NCBI GenBank assembly: GCA_965214025.1
Contig: CBDCAW010000034.1
Coordinates: 75,711 to 139,710, forward strand
Reading direction: 5' to 3'
Length of the DNA: 64,000 nucleotides
DNA from: Granulosicoccus sp965214025
GTDB lineage: Bacteria > Pseudomonadota > Gammaproteobacteria > Granulosicoccales > Granulosicoccaceae
A program made the translations under genes and the position numbers. Position 1 is the first letter of the stretch. Each line of letters starts with the position of its first letter. Under the pieces are notes generated by a model. It did not search any database and was not told the origin of the DNA. It worked only from the letters and a program-made list of their open reading frames with translations. Positions 35,292 to 44,141 of this stretch are shown here, one piece after another.

Positions 35292-36471
35292 CTGCCTGAC
35301 GAGTACCGTTGCCATCGGCGCTCTGAGTCAGGTTCAGCAACACCGCTTCCACACACGAGCTGCCCAGCTTGCGGCACCGCTCCGGTGACCAGCCGATGCC
35401 GGGCATCGGGGTGTCGGCCGTGTCCTTGAAAGGCATTTCCAGCGTCATGGAGAGCGCCCCGAAACGCTCGGCCAGCTGGTTGCTGCAGAACGTGAGATTG
35501 CCCTTGCCCGCCGGTGGCCTCGGATAACCCTTCGCTACCTGGAAATCCGGATTCAACGCTGCCAGCGTGTGTTTGAAGTCAAGCAAGCGTTGTTCCCGCG
35601 CATCGGTCCACGAAGGCACACCTTCGGTGCCGGCGATGAAGTTGTACGGCAGTATTTCATCGCCGTGCACATCCAGGCTCAGATCCACACCGGTGGCCTG
35701 CATGCGTTGCCGCACCGTGAACACTTCCGGGCTACGAGCCATCGATGGTTCGGCCCATTCCCGATTCAGATTCGCACCGCAGGCATTGGTACGCAGGTGA
35801 CCACGAAACACGCCGTCCGGATTCATGTTCGGTACCACATGTATATCCGCCAGACGCCGTAACGCACGGGCAGCTGCGTCGTTCTGATCCGTAAGCCGCT
35901 CGAGCCAGCCTTGCATCCACCAGCCGGCCATGGATTCGCCGGGATGTTGGCGACCGATGCACCAGACCTGTCGCGGTTGATCGTTTCGCTGCTCGTCGTG
36001 CGCCGACGCGAGCATCAGATAGTCCAGATCGCGACCATCGAGCGTTTGGCCGAGAGCTTCGTGGACCACGCCGGGGCGTGATGTGCACCGGGCTACGAGA
36101 TCGGCATGGCGCTCCAGTGAGTAGGGGGCGAAGTAGGCGAAGTAAATGCTTTGGTGCCCTGCAGGTACTTCCCAGTTCAGAGAGGTCTCGTCGAACCGTG
36201 CAGGTGTGCGGTACCAGTGCTGCCGATCGACCGAAGTTGCCACATCGTAGCCTTCCCAACCGCGGGGATAGCTGGTGTTGCCGGCGTTCTCTATACGGAC
36301 CGTGAAAGCTTTCCCGCCCAGCCCCGTCAATCGAAAATGAAACCACTGACTGAACTCATCGCCCACATCCGGGCGAATAGCCAGTCGAAAGCGCGGAATC
36401 GGACCACTCGAATCCAAATTCAGGAATTCGATGTTGCCGCTGTCGAAATGATCGCTGACGCAAGATTGCAT
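35260..36471 (-). CDS. M14 zinc carboxypeptidase, cytosolic carboxypeptidase (CCP/AGBL)-like
   Basis: A 403-residue protein with the layout of cytosolic-type M14 carboxypeptidases. Residues about 1-125 are a beta-rich N-domain (FRLAIRPDVGDEFSQWFHFRL and IYFAYFAPYSLERH, the latter a family hallmark). The catalytic domain has zinc ligands in IGRQHPGESMAGWW (His, Glu) and LDVHGDEILPYNF (His), and the catalytic glutamate probably in ALSMTLEMPFKD. No signal peptide. Eukaryotic members trim glutamates from tubulin; bacterial targets are largely unknown, possibly poly-glutamyl or other C-terminal tails. It is convergent with amn, overlapping it by 32 bases. Confidence 0.87.
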   Translation of the reverse strand: MQSCVSDHFDSGNIEFLNLDSSGPIPRFRLAIRPDVGDEFSQWFHFRLTGLGGKAFTVRIENAGNTSYPRGWEGYDVATSVDRQHWYRTPARFDETSLNWEVPAGHQSIYFAYFAPYSLERHADLVARCTSRPGVVHEALGQTLDGRDLDYLMLASAHDEQRNDQPRQVWCIGRQHPGESMAGWWMQGWLERLTDQNDAAARALRRLADIHVVPNMNPDGVFRGHLRTNACGANLNREWAEPSMARSPEVFTVRQRMQATGVDLSLDVHGDEILPYNFIAGTEGVPSWTDAREQRLLDFKHTLAALNPDFQVAKGYPRPPAGKGNLTFCSNQLAERFGALSMTLEMPFKDTADTPMPGIGWSPERCRKLGSSCVEAVLLNLTQSADGNGTRQAATGTQFRRSF

Positions 36472-36542
36472 GAGGGGTGCCGTATGAGTTCCCTGTGTGC
36501 GCGATAGGGTGCCGTAGCGGGATCGTGATCAGGTTTCGCACA

Positions 36543-36575
36543 CGAAAAAGCCGCCGGAGCGAACTCCGGCGGCTT
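36543..36575 (-). terminator. Rho-independent terminator of the FAS1 lipoprotein gene
   Basis: A 12-base stem (AAGCCGCCGGAG / CTCCGGCGGCTT, 36548-36575) with a CGAA loop, followed on the minus strand by a T run (TTTTTCG). It lies 70 bases after the stop codon of the fasciclin-like gene and before the carboxypeptidase start. Confidence 0.88.
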
Positions 36576-36643
36576 GGTCTACTACCTGATTCGCCCGTGG
36601 TCAGACCACGGACTCAACAGCTTTTCGATAGATCGATACGCGA

Positions 36644-38362
36644 TCAGGGAGCGCCAGGAGGTGTGAGTTCATCGCTGGCTTCTTCCGTGGTACCTGCATC
36701 AGTAGCACCTTCTTCCGGCGTACCGGCATCGGCTTCGGTCTCGGTACCTTCTTCAGCAGACGGATCGGCCGGAGCTTCTTCCGTCGCGCCTTCTTCGGCA
36801 GCGGGATCGGCCGGAGCTTCTTCCACTGCACCTTCTTCAGCGGCGGGATCGGCCGGAGCTTCTTCCATTGCGCCTTCTTCTGTAGCGGCCGGATCTTCGG
36901 TTTCGGCCGGTGCTTCACCTTCGGCCGGTGCTTCACCTTCGGCAGGAGCGTCGCTTTCAGACGGAGGCGTAGCGGGTGCACCGCCGTTCGGGTTCGTCAG
37001 CTCTGCATCGATGGTGTGCACGAAACCAATACCGGTATCGACACCCGGGGTTACAGCTGCCTCGCTGTTGAGCAGGAAACCTGTCGTGGCATCGCCAGAG
37101 ATCGCCAGCGGAGCATTATTCGATGTGGTATTGACCGTACCGGTGCTCGATGCGATACCGGCGAGCTCATTCGGGCCGATGATACCGCTGAGAACGTAGT
37201 ACCGCACTGCCAGGCTGGCTTCTTGCTGGTCAGTGATCTGAGACAAGGTACCGCCTTCAAGCGCTGTATTCGTCGGTGCAAACACGGTGAACTCGTTATT
37301 GGGATCCGTTCCATCCAACGTACTTACCAAACCAGCGGTTTCGATAGCGGTCCTGAACGTGCTCAGCTCGGGATCAGCCGCGATTGTGGCGTAAGGGCTG
37401 TCGCCGGCAGCAATCGGTGCTTCACCACCACCGGCCGTGGGACCAGCTGCAGCGGGGGTCAGAAGGGTTTCAATCGGATGAACCACACCGTTGGTGGCTT
37501 GAACCTGGTCGGCTTCGACGACCAGTGATCCACCGACGGTCACGTCGCCAGGAGCACGAGCCAGGCCGAACGAACCCAGAACGTCGTCGCTTGCAGCTTC
37601 AAGATCTTCCGCTCCAGCTTCCACACCGGCCTCTACATCATCGACCGCTTCTTCGCCGTCGGTCGTCAGACCGTCTTCTACAGTGCCATCTTCCGAAGCA
37701 CCAGCCTCGGTACCTTCGGTTTCAGTACCTGCAGTTTCAGTACCTTCGGCCTCGGTTTCAGTACCTGCCGTTTCGGTACCTTCCATGCCACCGGTACCAG
37801 CATCCGCGCCTTCGACTTCAATGGCGAGTACAGAGCCATCGACCATCGTGAGATCACTACCCGGCTGGCTCATCAGCGTAGCGTACGGGTATGCACCCAT
37901 TGCCACATGGTAGCTGAGGATCGCGCCGACTTCTGCAGGAGTCGGGAAACCATCGGGAACGGCCCCACCGGCGGCGGCTTCGAAGTTTTCTGTCGTGAAC
38001 TCCGGGTTAGAAGTCGTAAACGCGTCGTTGTTGGGAGCAAACACCGTGATCAGATCGGCACCCGACAGCACTGCGGTATCGAAATTCTCTTCGGTAGCGT
38101 AGGCCGCAGCGGCGAACAGCGTGCTGAAATCAGTATTGACCGATGCAAGGTTGAAGATATTGTCGCCTTCCGTGCCAACGTAGGCAGCATCAGCCTGCGC
38201 AGCCGGCCGTTCTGCTGCCATGCCGCTATCATCACCGCCAGCCGTCGTAGCAGCGGTGGTGCTACCCGTGGTGCTACCGGTGTCATCGTCGTCATCCGAC
38301 GAGCAGCCGGCCGCGACCAGGCTGGCCGCGATCAACGTAATTCCAATGTACTTCTTGATCAT
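36644..38362 (-). CDS. Lipoprotein with two fasciclin (FAS1) domains and acidic repeat tail
   Basis: A 572-residue exported lipoprotein. The signal peptide ends in a lipobox (SLVAAGCSS), and the serine at +2 predicts outer-membrane sorting. After a D/T/S-rich spacer come two FAS1 domains. The first is at about residues 65-300, with LITVFAPNNDAF and VVHPIETLL but interrupted by an E/T/G-rich insertion of about 90 residues. The second is at about 325-460, with FTVFAPTNTAL and FVHTIDAEL. The last 110 residues are a low-complexity acidic tail of AEEGA.EEAPADP repeats. FAS1 domains mediate adhesion or matrix contacts. A ribosome-binding site, AGAGGATG, precedes the ATG. It is a single-gene unit with its own terminator. 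Confidence 0.9.
   Translation of the reverse strand: MIKKYIGITLIAASLVAAGCSSDDDDDTGSTTGSTTAATTAGGDDSGMAAERPAAQADAAYVGTEGDNIFNLASVNTDFSTLFAAAAYATEENFDTAVLSGADLITVFAPNNDAFTTSNPEFTTENFEAAAGGAVPDGFPTPAEVGAILSYHVAMGAYPYATLMSQPGSDLTMVDGSVLAIEVEGADAGTGGMEGTETAGTETEAEGTETAGTETEGTEAGASEDGTVEDGLTTDGEEAVDDVEAGVEAGAEDLEAASDDVLGSFGLARAPGDVTVGGSLVVEADQVQATNGVVHPIETLLTPAAAGPTAGGGEAPIAAGDSPYATIAADPELSTFRTAIETAGLVSTLDGTDPNNEFTVFAPTNTALEGGTLSQITDQQEASLAVRYYVLSGIIGPNELAGIASSTGTVNTTSNNAPLAISGDATTGFLLNSEAAVTPGVDTGIGFVHTIDAELTNPNGGAPATPPSESDAPAEGEAPAEGEAPAETEDPAATEEGAMEEAPADPAAEEGAVEEAPADPAAEEGATEEAPADPSAEEGTETEADAGTPEEGATDAGTTEEASDELTPPGAP
36762..36887. repeat. 42-base tandem repeat in the FAS1 lipoprotein tail
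   Basis: Three units of 42 bases, each starting GGATCGGCCGGAGCTTCTTCC on the plus strand (first bases at 36762, 36804 and 36846), coding a 14-residue acidic unit containing EEAPADP. Degenerate shorter repeats continue on both sides. Confidence 0.8.
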
Positions 38363-38845
38363 TCAAACATCCTCTTTCTAGTGAAACGTGTTCTCAGCCG
38401 TTGCCGGTGCAACACCAAACAGAGAACCGACGCGGGGCTACCTGCGCGGCACTCGTCGGCTGAAAATCGCAAGGGTGGGCATCACGCGTGCAGCAGGACG
38501 CCCCATACTGATTCCACCGAGCCCGGCGGCAAAGTGTGCCGACCCCCTGCGGATACTCGAAATGTTACCGGACTCCAGCAGGATTTCAACGTGCAAGATG
38601 GCATTAGTTTTCGAGAGCCACTGTGGATTCTAAGAATTGAATCCTAACTCCATGAAAACTTTGTGCTCGAGCGCACTCGATGCCTCTATTGCAAAAGTGA
38701 TAAATAGCGTTGGGCCGCACCTGATGCGAGCCGATATGCTAAGCCTGTCACTGTTTGCCCGAACCTACCGCGGGTTCGTCGAAATGGGCAGTCCTGACAA
38801 CTGAGAGGTACTTCACTCATCAGGTGGTAAAGATACCAAAAATAT
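38363..38845. other. Intergenic region, no gene recognised
   Basis: About 480 bases between the divergent FAS1 lipoprotein and tmcA genes. The half near tmcA (38580-38890) is markedly poorer in GC than the surroundings. Several short open frames exist, but none shows a believable protein, ribosome-binding site or repeat. It probably holds the two promoters. Confidence 0.4.
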
Positions 38846-41041
38846 GTGAACCATGTGGGGAAAAACTGGACATCGATTCGGTCTACTTCTATGTATGACA
38901 GGCCATCTTTAAATTCGAGCGTCGTGCTGCGGCAGGCAATCACCCGTGCGATTCAGCTCGGGCACCGGCTGGTCGTGGGTTCCGCACCGGTGGCAGCGTC
39001 GGGGTCGTCGTCGTCGTTCGGGAGAGAACTCCAGCGCGAACTGAACGGCATCGTCGGGGAGGCCCTCGAGCTGCCTCGCCGAAATGTCGTTGCCGATACC
39101 GGCGATCAGCTACGGGCACTGCTGGGTTCTGAAAGGCAGCATCTGCACTATCGGCTGGACGGCCTGCTGGATGCCGGATTGCTGTGCGCGGCGGCCGGTA
39201 CCCTGCGCGCGGGCGGGGTGCTGCACCTCTCGGCCACTGCTGAGCTTGCCGACCCGTTCGCACGTCGGCTGATGTCTGCAATTCACCGCCATGGCACCCC
39301 ACTGCCCACCCCCCGCACTAGCCTGGCGGTACAGGCGGATGAGTCCGCCTGTTCGCTGCTGATGCACATGAACGCAGCAGCTACTCACGGTGAGCTGGAT
39401 GGCTTCACGCACCACTGGCGTACAGAACAGGAAGCGCTGCTGGTGCTGCTGCCGGAACGCATTCTCACCAAAATGAGGGCCTGCACCGTGGTGCAAGGGC
39501 GACGCGGACGCGGCAAGACGGCATTGTTGGGCCGGTTGGCCGCACGGCTGAGCGCCACCGGCTTGAGCACGCCGGTCGTGGCCGAGCAGTCGGGGGCACT
39601 TGCGACCCTTCAGCGCCACTGGTCGGCTGAACGCTCACGCCTCGGCCTGCCAGGCTGCGATCTGCCACGCCTGCCCTTGCAACGGGTCTTGCGCGTCGCG
39701 GGTGATACCGATACCTCTGCCCGCAAGGGATGCCTGCTGGTGGACGAAGCGGCCGCGATTCCGTTGCCGGCACTGGCTGCGCTTGCCACGCGATTCGACC
39801 GGCTGGTATTCGCGACCACGGAAGAAGGCTACGAGGGAACCGGCAGCGGATTCGCGCTGCGGCTGGAGCGGGCCATGGCCGACACCGGTCATGGCGTGAT
39901 GCGGCACCGGCTCGTTGCACCGGTGCGCTGGGCCACCGGCGACCCCCTGGAGGCTTTGCTCGATCATGCCCTGCTCCTTGATCTACCCCCCGCCTCGGCA
40001 GGCAGCACTGGTAGCGAACACGTCAAGATCGATCAGGGCAACCTGCAAGTAGTCCGCGTCGTTCCCGACGCATCCACCGTTGACGAGGCCCGACTGCGCC
40101 AGCTGGCAGCGCTGTTGATGCAGGCCCACTACCGCACCACGGTCGACGACCTGCGGCACCTGCTGACACGCACCGCGCTGCAACTGCATGTACTCGAGCA
40201 TGCCGGCGAGGCCATCGCCGTCGCGCTGGTCGCTTTGGAGGGTGACCTGCCGAACGACCTTCACATACCGATACTGGCACGCCGCCGTCGATTACCCGAC
40301 CAGGTGCTGCCGCAGCTTCTGGCGCAGACGCTGGACGACAACGAGCCGCTGACCTGGCACTACGCACGAGTCGTACGGATCGCTGTGGTGCCCGCGCTCC
40401 AGGGGCGTGGCCTTGGAACCCATCTGATCCGCAAGCTGTCGGCAAGCCTGCCGGCATCGATCGACGTGCTCGGTGCCAGCTTTGCTGCCGACCTCCGTGG
40501 CTTGCGATTCTGGCTTCGACAGGAGTTCGTGCCTGTGCACCGTGGCCTGCGGCGCAATGCTCGCAGCGGTCAGCGAGCGCTTTGCGTATTGAAGGCACTC
40601 CGGCAGCCGTCGATTGACCGGGTGGACGCCGCGGCCATGCTGCTGAAGAGCAATCTGGCCGCGCTTCAACCCACCTCTGGCGACGGGCAGCGCGACGACG
40701 CCTGCAGGCAGTACAGCGAGCAAGACGCGGACGAGGCGGAAGTGCTGAATCTGCTGACCAGCGTATCGGGGTGGTCAGACGTGCGTGGGCCAGACCCATC
40801 ACACTTGCTGGCACAGCTCGTCCGTTTCGCGAACGACCAGCGCGGCACCATCGATACCGCTGCCGCCCTGCGTTTCTGGGTCGAGCGGCTACCTCCGGAG
40901 CAGACCACTCGGTTGGCAATAAATCTGAACGACCGATTTTCGGCACTGCTCGGTGGCGAGGTGGGCCGCCGCACGCGGGAGCGGGAACTGCGCGCACAGG
41001 TTGCCCGGACGCTGCACCTGATTCCGATTGCCGATGCGTAG
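38846..41041 (+). CDS. tmcA: tRNA(Met) cytidine acetyltransferase TmcA
   Basis: A 731-residue (or shorter) enzyme that forms N4-acetylcytidine at the wobble base of elongator tRNA-Met using ATP and acetyl-CoA. The N-terminal third matches the TmcA N-domain. The RNA-helicase-like ATPase has Walker A QGRRGRGKTALLGRLA and Walker B CLLVDEAAAIPLPAL. The GNAT domain has VRIAVVPALQGRGLGTHLI and DVLGASFAADLRGLRFWL. A helical C-terminal tail follows. The length suits the family (E. coli 671). Start uncertain: GTG at 38846 or ATG at 38891 (MYDRPSLNSSVV); neither has a strong ribosome-binding site. Confidence 0.9.
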   Translation: MNHVGKNWTSIRSTSMYDRPSLNSSVVLRQAITRAIQLGHRLVVGSAPVAASGSSSSFGRELQRELNGIVGEALELPRRNVVADTGDQLRALLGSERQHLHYRLDGLLDAGLLCAAAGTLRAGGVLHLSATAELADPFARRLMSAIHRHGTPLPTPRTSLAVQADESACSLLMHMNAAATHGELDGFTHHWRTEQEALLVLLPERILTKMRACTVVQGRRGRGKTALLGRLAARLSATGLSTPVVAEQSGALATLQRHWSAERSRLGLPGCDLPRLPLQRVLRVAGDTDTSARKGCLLVDEAAAIPLPALAALATRFDRLVFATTEEGYEGTGSGFALRLERAMADTGHGVMRHRLVAPVRWATGDPLEALLDHALLLDLPPASAGSTGSEHVKIDQGNLQVVRVVPDASTVDEARLRQLAALLMQAHYRTTVDDLRHLLTRTALQLHVLEHAGEAIAVALVALEGDLPNDLHIPILARRRRLPDQVLPQLLAQTLDDNEPLTWHYARVVRIAVVPALQGRGLGTHLIRKLSASLPASIDVLGASFAADLRGLRFWLRQEFVPVHRGLRRNARSGQRALCVLKALRQPSIDRVDAAAMLLKSNLAALQPTSGDGQRDDACRQYSEQDADEAEVLNLLTSVSGWSDVRGPDPSHLLAQLVRFANDQRGTIDTAAALRFWVERLPPEQTTRLAINLNDRFSALLGGEVGRRTRERELRAQVARTLHLIPIADA

Positions 41042-41078
41042 TACTTCAGTTGATCGTCAACCCGCCGCCTCACATTGC

Positions 41079-41310
41079 ATGCACAGTCGATACACCCCCC
41101 TGATCCTCGCGACCGCCGCCTGGCTGACCCTTACCTTTGCGGCCCTGGCAGGCAGTGGTCCGGCGCTGGCCGATGTCGGTCGGCAAGCCACCATCCCGGT
41201 GCTCGACGACCCGTTGGCCGCGTACGGCAAGCGCGCCGAATACACGGTCTATCGCGACGGCAAGAAGGTCGGAAAGCATGCGCTGACGTTCAGCCGTCAT
41301 GTCGATGATC
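41079..41310 (+). CDS. Secreted DUF6134-like protein, cut by the sequence join
   Basis: About 77 residues remain. A clear signal peptide (PLILATAAWLTLTFAALAG, then SGPALA before DVGRQ) is followed by AAYGKRAEYTVYRDGKKVG and KHALTFSRHVDD, which resembles the start of DUF6134-type periplasmic beta-barrel-like proteins. After about 41310 the frame enters the opposite strand of a high-GC ABC permease gene and becomes Arg/Glu-rich nonsense for 290 codons. The gene is therefore truncated by the join, not by a natural stop. It lies 37 bases after tmcA on the same strand. Confidence 0.65.
41295..41310. other. Join between two unrelated sequences (probable chimera)
   Basis: Up to here the rightward secreted-protein frame is sensible (ALTFSRHVDD); from here the leftward permease frame is sensible (its last good residues are LPNLSSLLIIDMT). 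The 16 bases CGTCATGTCGATGATC fit both genes and may be the overlap on which an assembler joined them. Codon third positions become almost entirely G/C immediately to the right. Confidence 0.85.
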
Positions 41311-42011
41311 AGCAGCGACGACAGGTTCGGCAGGAGGTGGCGGAACACGATCCTCGGTCCCGAGAGCCCCATGAAGCGCGCGGCGAGCACGAACTCGCGC
41401 TCGCGGATCGCGTGCGTCATGCTCCTGACGACGCGCGCGGGCAGCATCCAGCCGAACACGGCGAGGAGCGCGACGAGCGTCCACGTCGACGAGCCGCCCT
41501 GCACGCCGCCCCCGGTCACGAGCGCGACGAGCAGGAACGCCGGGATGACGAGCAACAGATCGATCGTCCACAGCGACACGCGCTCCGTCCAGCCGCCGAA
41601 GTAGGCGGCGAACGCGCCGACGATCGCGGCGATCGCCGTCGACAGGAACGCGACGGCGAAGCCGATCAGCAGCGATCGACCGAGCCCGTGCAACGTCAGC
41701 GCGAGCATGTCCCGCCCCGACTGCGTGGTGCCGAAGAGGTGATCGCCGCCGGGCGGCTTCAGGAACGCCGTCCGGTCGACGTCGTCGACGTCCCAGGGCG
41801 AGAGCACCGGGCCGAGCACCGCCAGCGCGACGAGCGCGAGCAGCACCACGGTGCCGGCGACGGCGGTGCGGTTCCTGACGAAGCGCCGGGCGAGCAGGCG
41901 CCGCCGTTCCCCGCGTCGCGACGGGCTCGGGTCGGCCACCGGTCGTTCGCTCCGGCCGCCGTCGTCACCGTCTTCGCTGGCCGGGACGGTGTCGGCCGCT
42001 CGCTCAGCCAC
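41295..42011 (-). CDS. Opp/Dpp-type ABC permease (OppC/DppC), C-terminus missing
   Basis: About 239 residues of a peptide/nickel-type permease. It has the usual OppC N-terminus with one helix (AVAGTVVLLALVALAVLGPVL), then FGTTQSGRDMLALTLHGL, helices to TIDLLLVIPAFLLVALV, and the EAA loop in AARFMGLSGPRIVFRHLLPN. Complete members continue another 60 residues with a conserved FLGFG-type region; here the sequence changes to unrelated DNA just after LLIIDMT. The start is a GTG overlapping the stop of the OppB-like gene by eight bases. No binding protein or ATPase of this system is in the window; they would have lain beyond the join. Confidence 0.85.
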
Positions 42012-43005
42012 GCCCGTCGTGCCGGCCGGCGCGCACGCGAGGGTCGAGCACGACGACGAGCACGTCGGCGAGGAGCGCGCCGCCGAGCACGCAGACGCCG
42101 CCGAAGGCCGCGACCGCGACGGCGCCGTGCACGTCCTGGCCGAGGATCGTCGACACGGCGTAGTCGCCCATGCCGTGGAAGGAGAAGATGATCTCCATGA
42201 AGGCGGTGCCGACGAACAGCGTCGCGATGCCGAACGCGAAGTAGGTCGCCGTCGGGATCAGCGCCGTGCGGAGCGCGTGCCGGCGCGCGGCCGTGCGTCG
42301 ATCGAGCCCCTTCGCGCGCGCCGTCCGGACGAAGTCCGAGCCGAGCGCGTCGAGCATCAGGTTCCGCTGGACGCGGCTGAAGAACGCCGCGCCGAGGAAG
42401 GTCAGCGCGATCGTCGGCAGGAGGAGGTGCTGCAGCCGGTCGACGAACGCCGCCCCCGGGTAGTCGCCGTGCGGCCCCGTCTCTCCGACGAACTCGAACA
42501 CGCGCAGGCCGCTCGCGTCGTTGAAGGCGGTGGCGAGGACCTGCAGGACGCTCGCGACGACGAAGGAGGGCACCGACAGCCCGACGAGGGACAGGAACGT
42601 GAACGCGCGATCGGACGCGCCGTACTGCCGCCGCGCGCTCCACGCGCCGATCGCGACGCCGAGCGCGGCGCCGAGCACCGAGCCGAGGGCGAGCAGGCGC
42701 ACGCTGACCCAGATCCGCCGCCCGACCTCCTCGCCGACGTCCCCCCCGCGCGGCGACTCGCCCCAGTCCCAGCGGAGCGCGACGCCGCCGAGCCACGTCC
42801 GCCAGCGCGTGCCGAGCGCCACCTCGTCGCTCAAGTTCCGCGAGCGAAGGTTGTTCTCGATCGAGACCGGATCGAGCGGCGGGTTGGCGACCTCGTAGAG
42901 CGCGCGCGGGTCGAGCTGGGTCGCGGCGAGGAGATAGCTCAGGTTGACGGCGACGAACAGCAGCGCCGCGTGGCCGAGCACGCGCCGGAGCAGGTAGCGG
43001 CCCAC
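42004..43005 (-). CDS. Opp/Dpp-type ABC permease (OppB/DppB)
   Basis: A 333-residue inner-membrane protein. It has the OppB-type N-terminus (YLLRRVLGHAALLFVAVNLSYLL), a long periplasmic loop, RIWVSVRLLALGSVLGAALG, and the EAA region RTARAKGLDRRTAARRHALR, ending VLDPRVRAG. It starts with GTG at 43005, 39 bases after the epimerase gene, and overlaps the OppC-type gene by eight bases. Ligand unknown; such importers take peptides, nickel or sugars. Its neighbour, an erythronate dehydrogenase-like enzyme, hints at a sugar-acid-linked substrate. Confidence 0.88.
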   Translation of the reverse strand: MGRYLLRRVLGHAALLFVAVNLSYLLAATQLDPRALYEVANPPLDPVSIENNLRSRNLSDEVALGTRWRTWLGGVALRWDWGESPRGGDVGEEVGRRIWVSVRLLALGSVLGAALGVAIGAWSARRQYGASDRAFTFLSLVGLSVPSFVVASVLQVLATAFNDASGLRVFEFVGETGPHGDYPGAAFVDRLQHLLLPTIALTFLGAAFFSRVQRNLMLDALGSDFVRTARAKGLDRRTAARRHALRTALIPTATYFAFGIATLFVGTAFMEIIFSFHGMGDYAVSTILGQDVHGAVAVAAFGGVCVLGGALLADVLVVVLDPRVRAGRHDGRG

Positions 43006-43044
43006 GTCGCGAGCGGGCTCGGCCGGGAAGTCGCGTCCGCCGCG

Positions 43045-44031
43045 TCAGGATGCGTGATGCGGGGCGTCGTCCTCGAGGTAGACGCGGATGATCTCGTCGA
43101 AGTCGCGCTCGGCCGTGAACCCGAGCTCGCGGGCGCGCGCGGGATCGAGGTCCTCCGCCCAGTTGCCGACGATAGCCCGGATCTCGGGGTCGGGCTCGCG
43201 ACGGATTCGCGCGACCGCGTCGCTCCCGACGACGCGCCCGAGCGCCTCGATCTGCTCGGCGACGGTCGCCGAGAGTCCGGGCAGGGAGAGGTTCCGGCGC
43301 GGCCCGATCGCCTCCCCGTCGAGCGTCGCCGCGTGCACGAGGAAGCCGACCGCGGCGCGCGGGCTCGCGAACCAGTGACGGACGGTGTCGGGCACCGGCA
43401 GCACCGCCGGCTGCCCGTGGATGGGCTCCCTGAGGATGTTCGAGAAGAAGCCGGACGCGGCGAGGTTGGGTTTCCCCGGACGGATGCAGATCGTCGGCAG
43501 GCGGAGCCCGACGCCGTCGAGGAAGCCGCGGCGGGTGCAGTCGGCGAGCAGCAGCTCGCCGATCGCCTTCTGGGTGCCGTAGCTGGTCAGCGGGGTGGCG
43601 TGGAAGTCGTCGGGCAGCCGCTCCGGGAACGGCGCGCCGAACACCGCGATCGAGGAGCTGAACACGACGCGCGGGCGGTAGCCGTCGCGCTCGTGCGCGT
43701 GGCGGATCGCCTCGAACAGCTCGCGGGTGCCGTCGAGGTTGATGCGGTAGCCCTTCTCGAAGTCCTTCTCCGCCTCGCCCGAGACGATGGCGGCGAGGTG
43801 GAAGACGACGTCCGGGCGCGCCTCGATCAGCCGCGCGGCGACGCCGTTCTCGGACAGGTCGGCGACGCTCGCGCTCGCGCGCTCGGCGAAGCCGTCCGGT
43901 ACCGTCGGCGCGACGACGTCGACCAGCGTGAGGTGCTCGACGGCGCGCCCGCCGAGCCCGTCGTCGTCCGCGATGCGTCGGGCGAGCTTCGCGCCGAGCA
44001 TGCCGCTCGCGCCGATGATGAGTACCTTCAT
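43045..44031 (-). CDS. denD: NAD-dependent epimerase/dehydrogenase, D-erythronate dehydrogenase-like
   Basis: A 328-residue short-chain dehydrogenase of the extended type. The Rossmann motif is GASGMLGAKLARRI, then DVVFHLAAIVSGEAEKDFEK, VVFSSSIAVFG, and the catalytic SYGTQKAIGELLL (Tyr, Lys). The stretch GFFSNILREPIHGQPAVLPV and the C-terminal VGNWAEDLDPARARELGF are close to DenD, which oxidises D-erythronate at C2 with NAD+ in sugar-acid catabolism. The denD partners (an otnK/otnC-type kinase and aldolase) are not in view. It is probably co-transcribed with the two permease genes downstream. Confidence 0.82.
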   Translation of the reverse strand: MKVLIIGASGMLGAKLARRIADDDGLGGRAVEHLTLVDVVAPTVPDGFAERASASVADLSENGVAARLIEARPDVVFHLAAIVSGEAEKDFEKGYRINLDGTRELFEAIRHAHERDGYRPRVVFSSSIAVFGAPFPERLPDDFHATPLTSYGTQKAIGELLLADCTRRGFLDGVGLRLPTICIRPGKPNLAASGFFSNILREPIHGQPAVLPVPDTVRHWFASPRAAVGFLVHAATLDGEAIGPRRNLSLPGLSATVAEQIEALGRVVGSDAVARIRREPDPEIRAIVGNWAEDLDPARARELGFTAERDFDEIIRVYLEDDAPHHAS

Positions 44032-44141
44032 GCCGCTGCCCTCGTGTCCTGGTCCACCCGCTCGCGAGGCCGGTTGTCCGGGCGAACGAGTCGTCGGTGC
44101 CGAAGGTACCGGATGCGCCGCGGGGGCGCGAGCGCGAGGGG

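Noticed and set aside
41295..41310. Genomic island boundary or phage attachment site at the composition change
   Set aside because: No integrase, tRNA or flanking direct repeat, and two unrelated genes are cut at the same point; a chimeric join explains it better.
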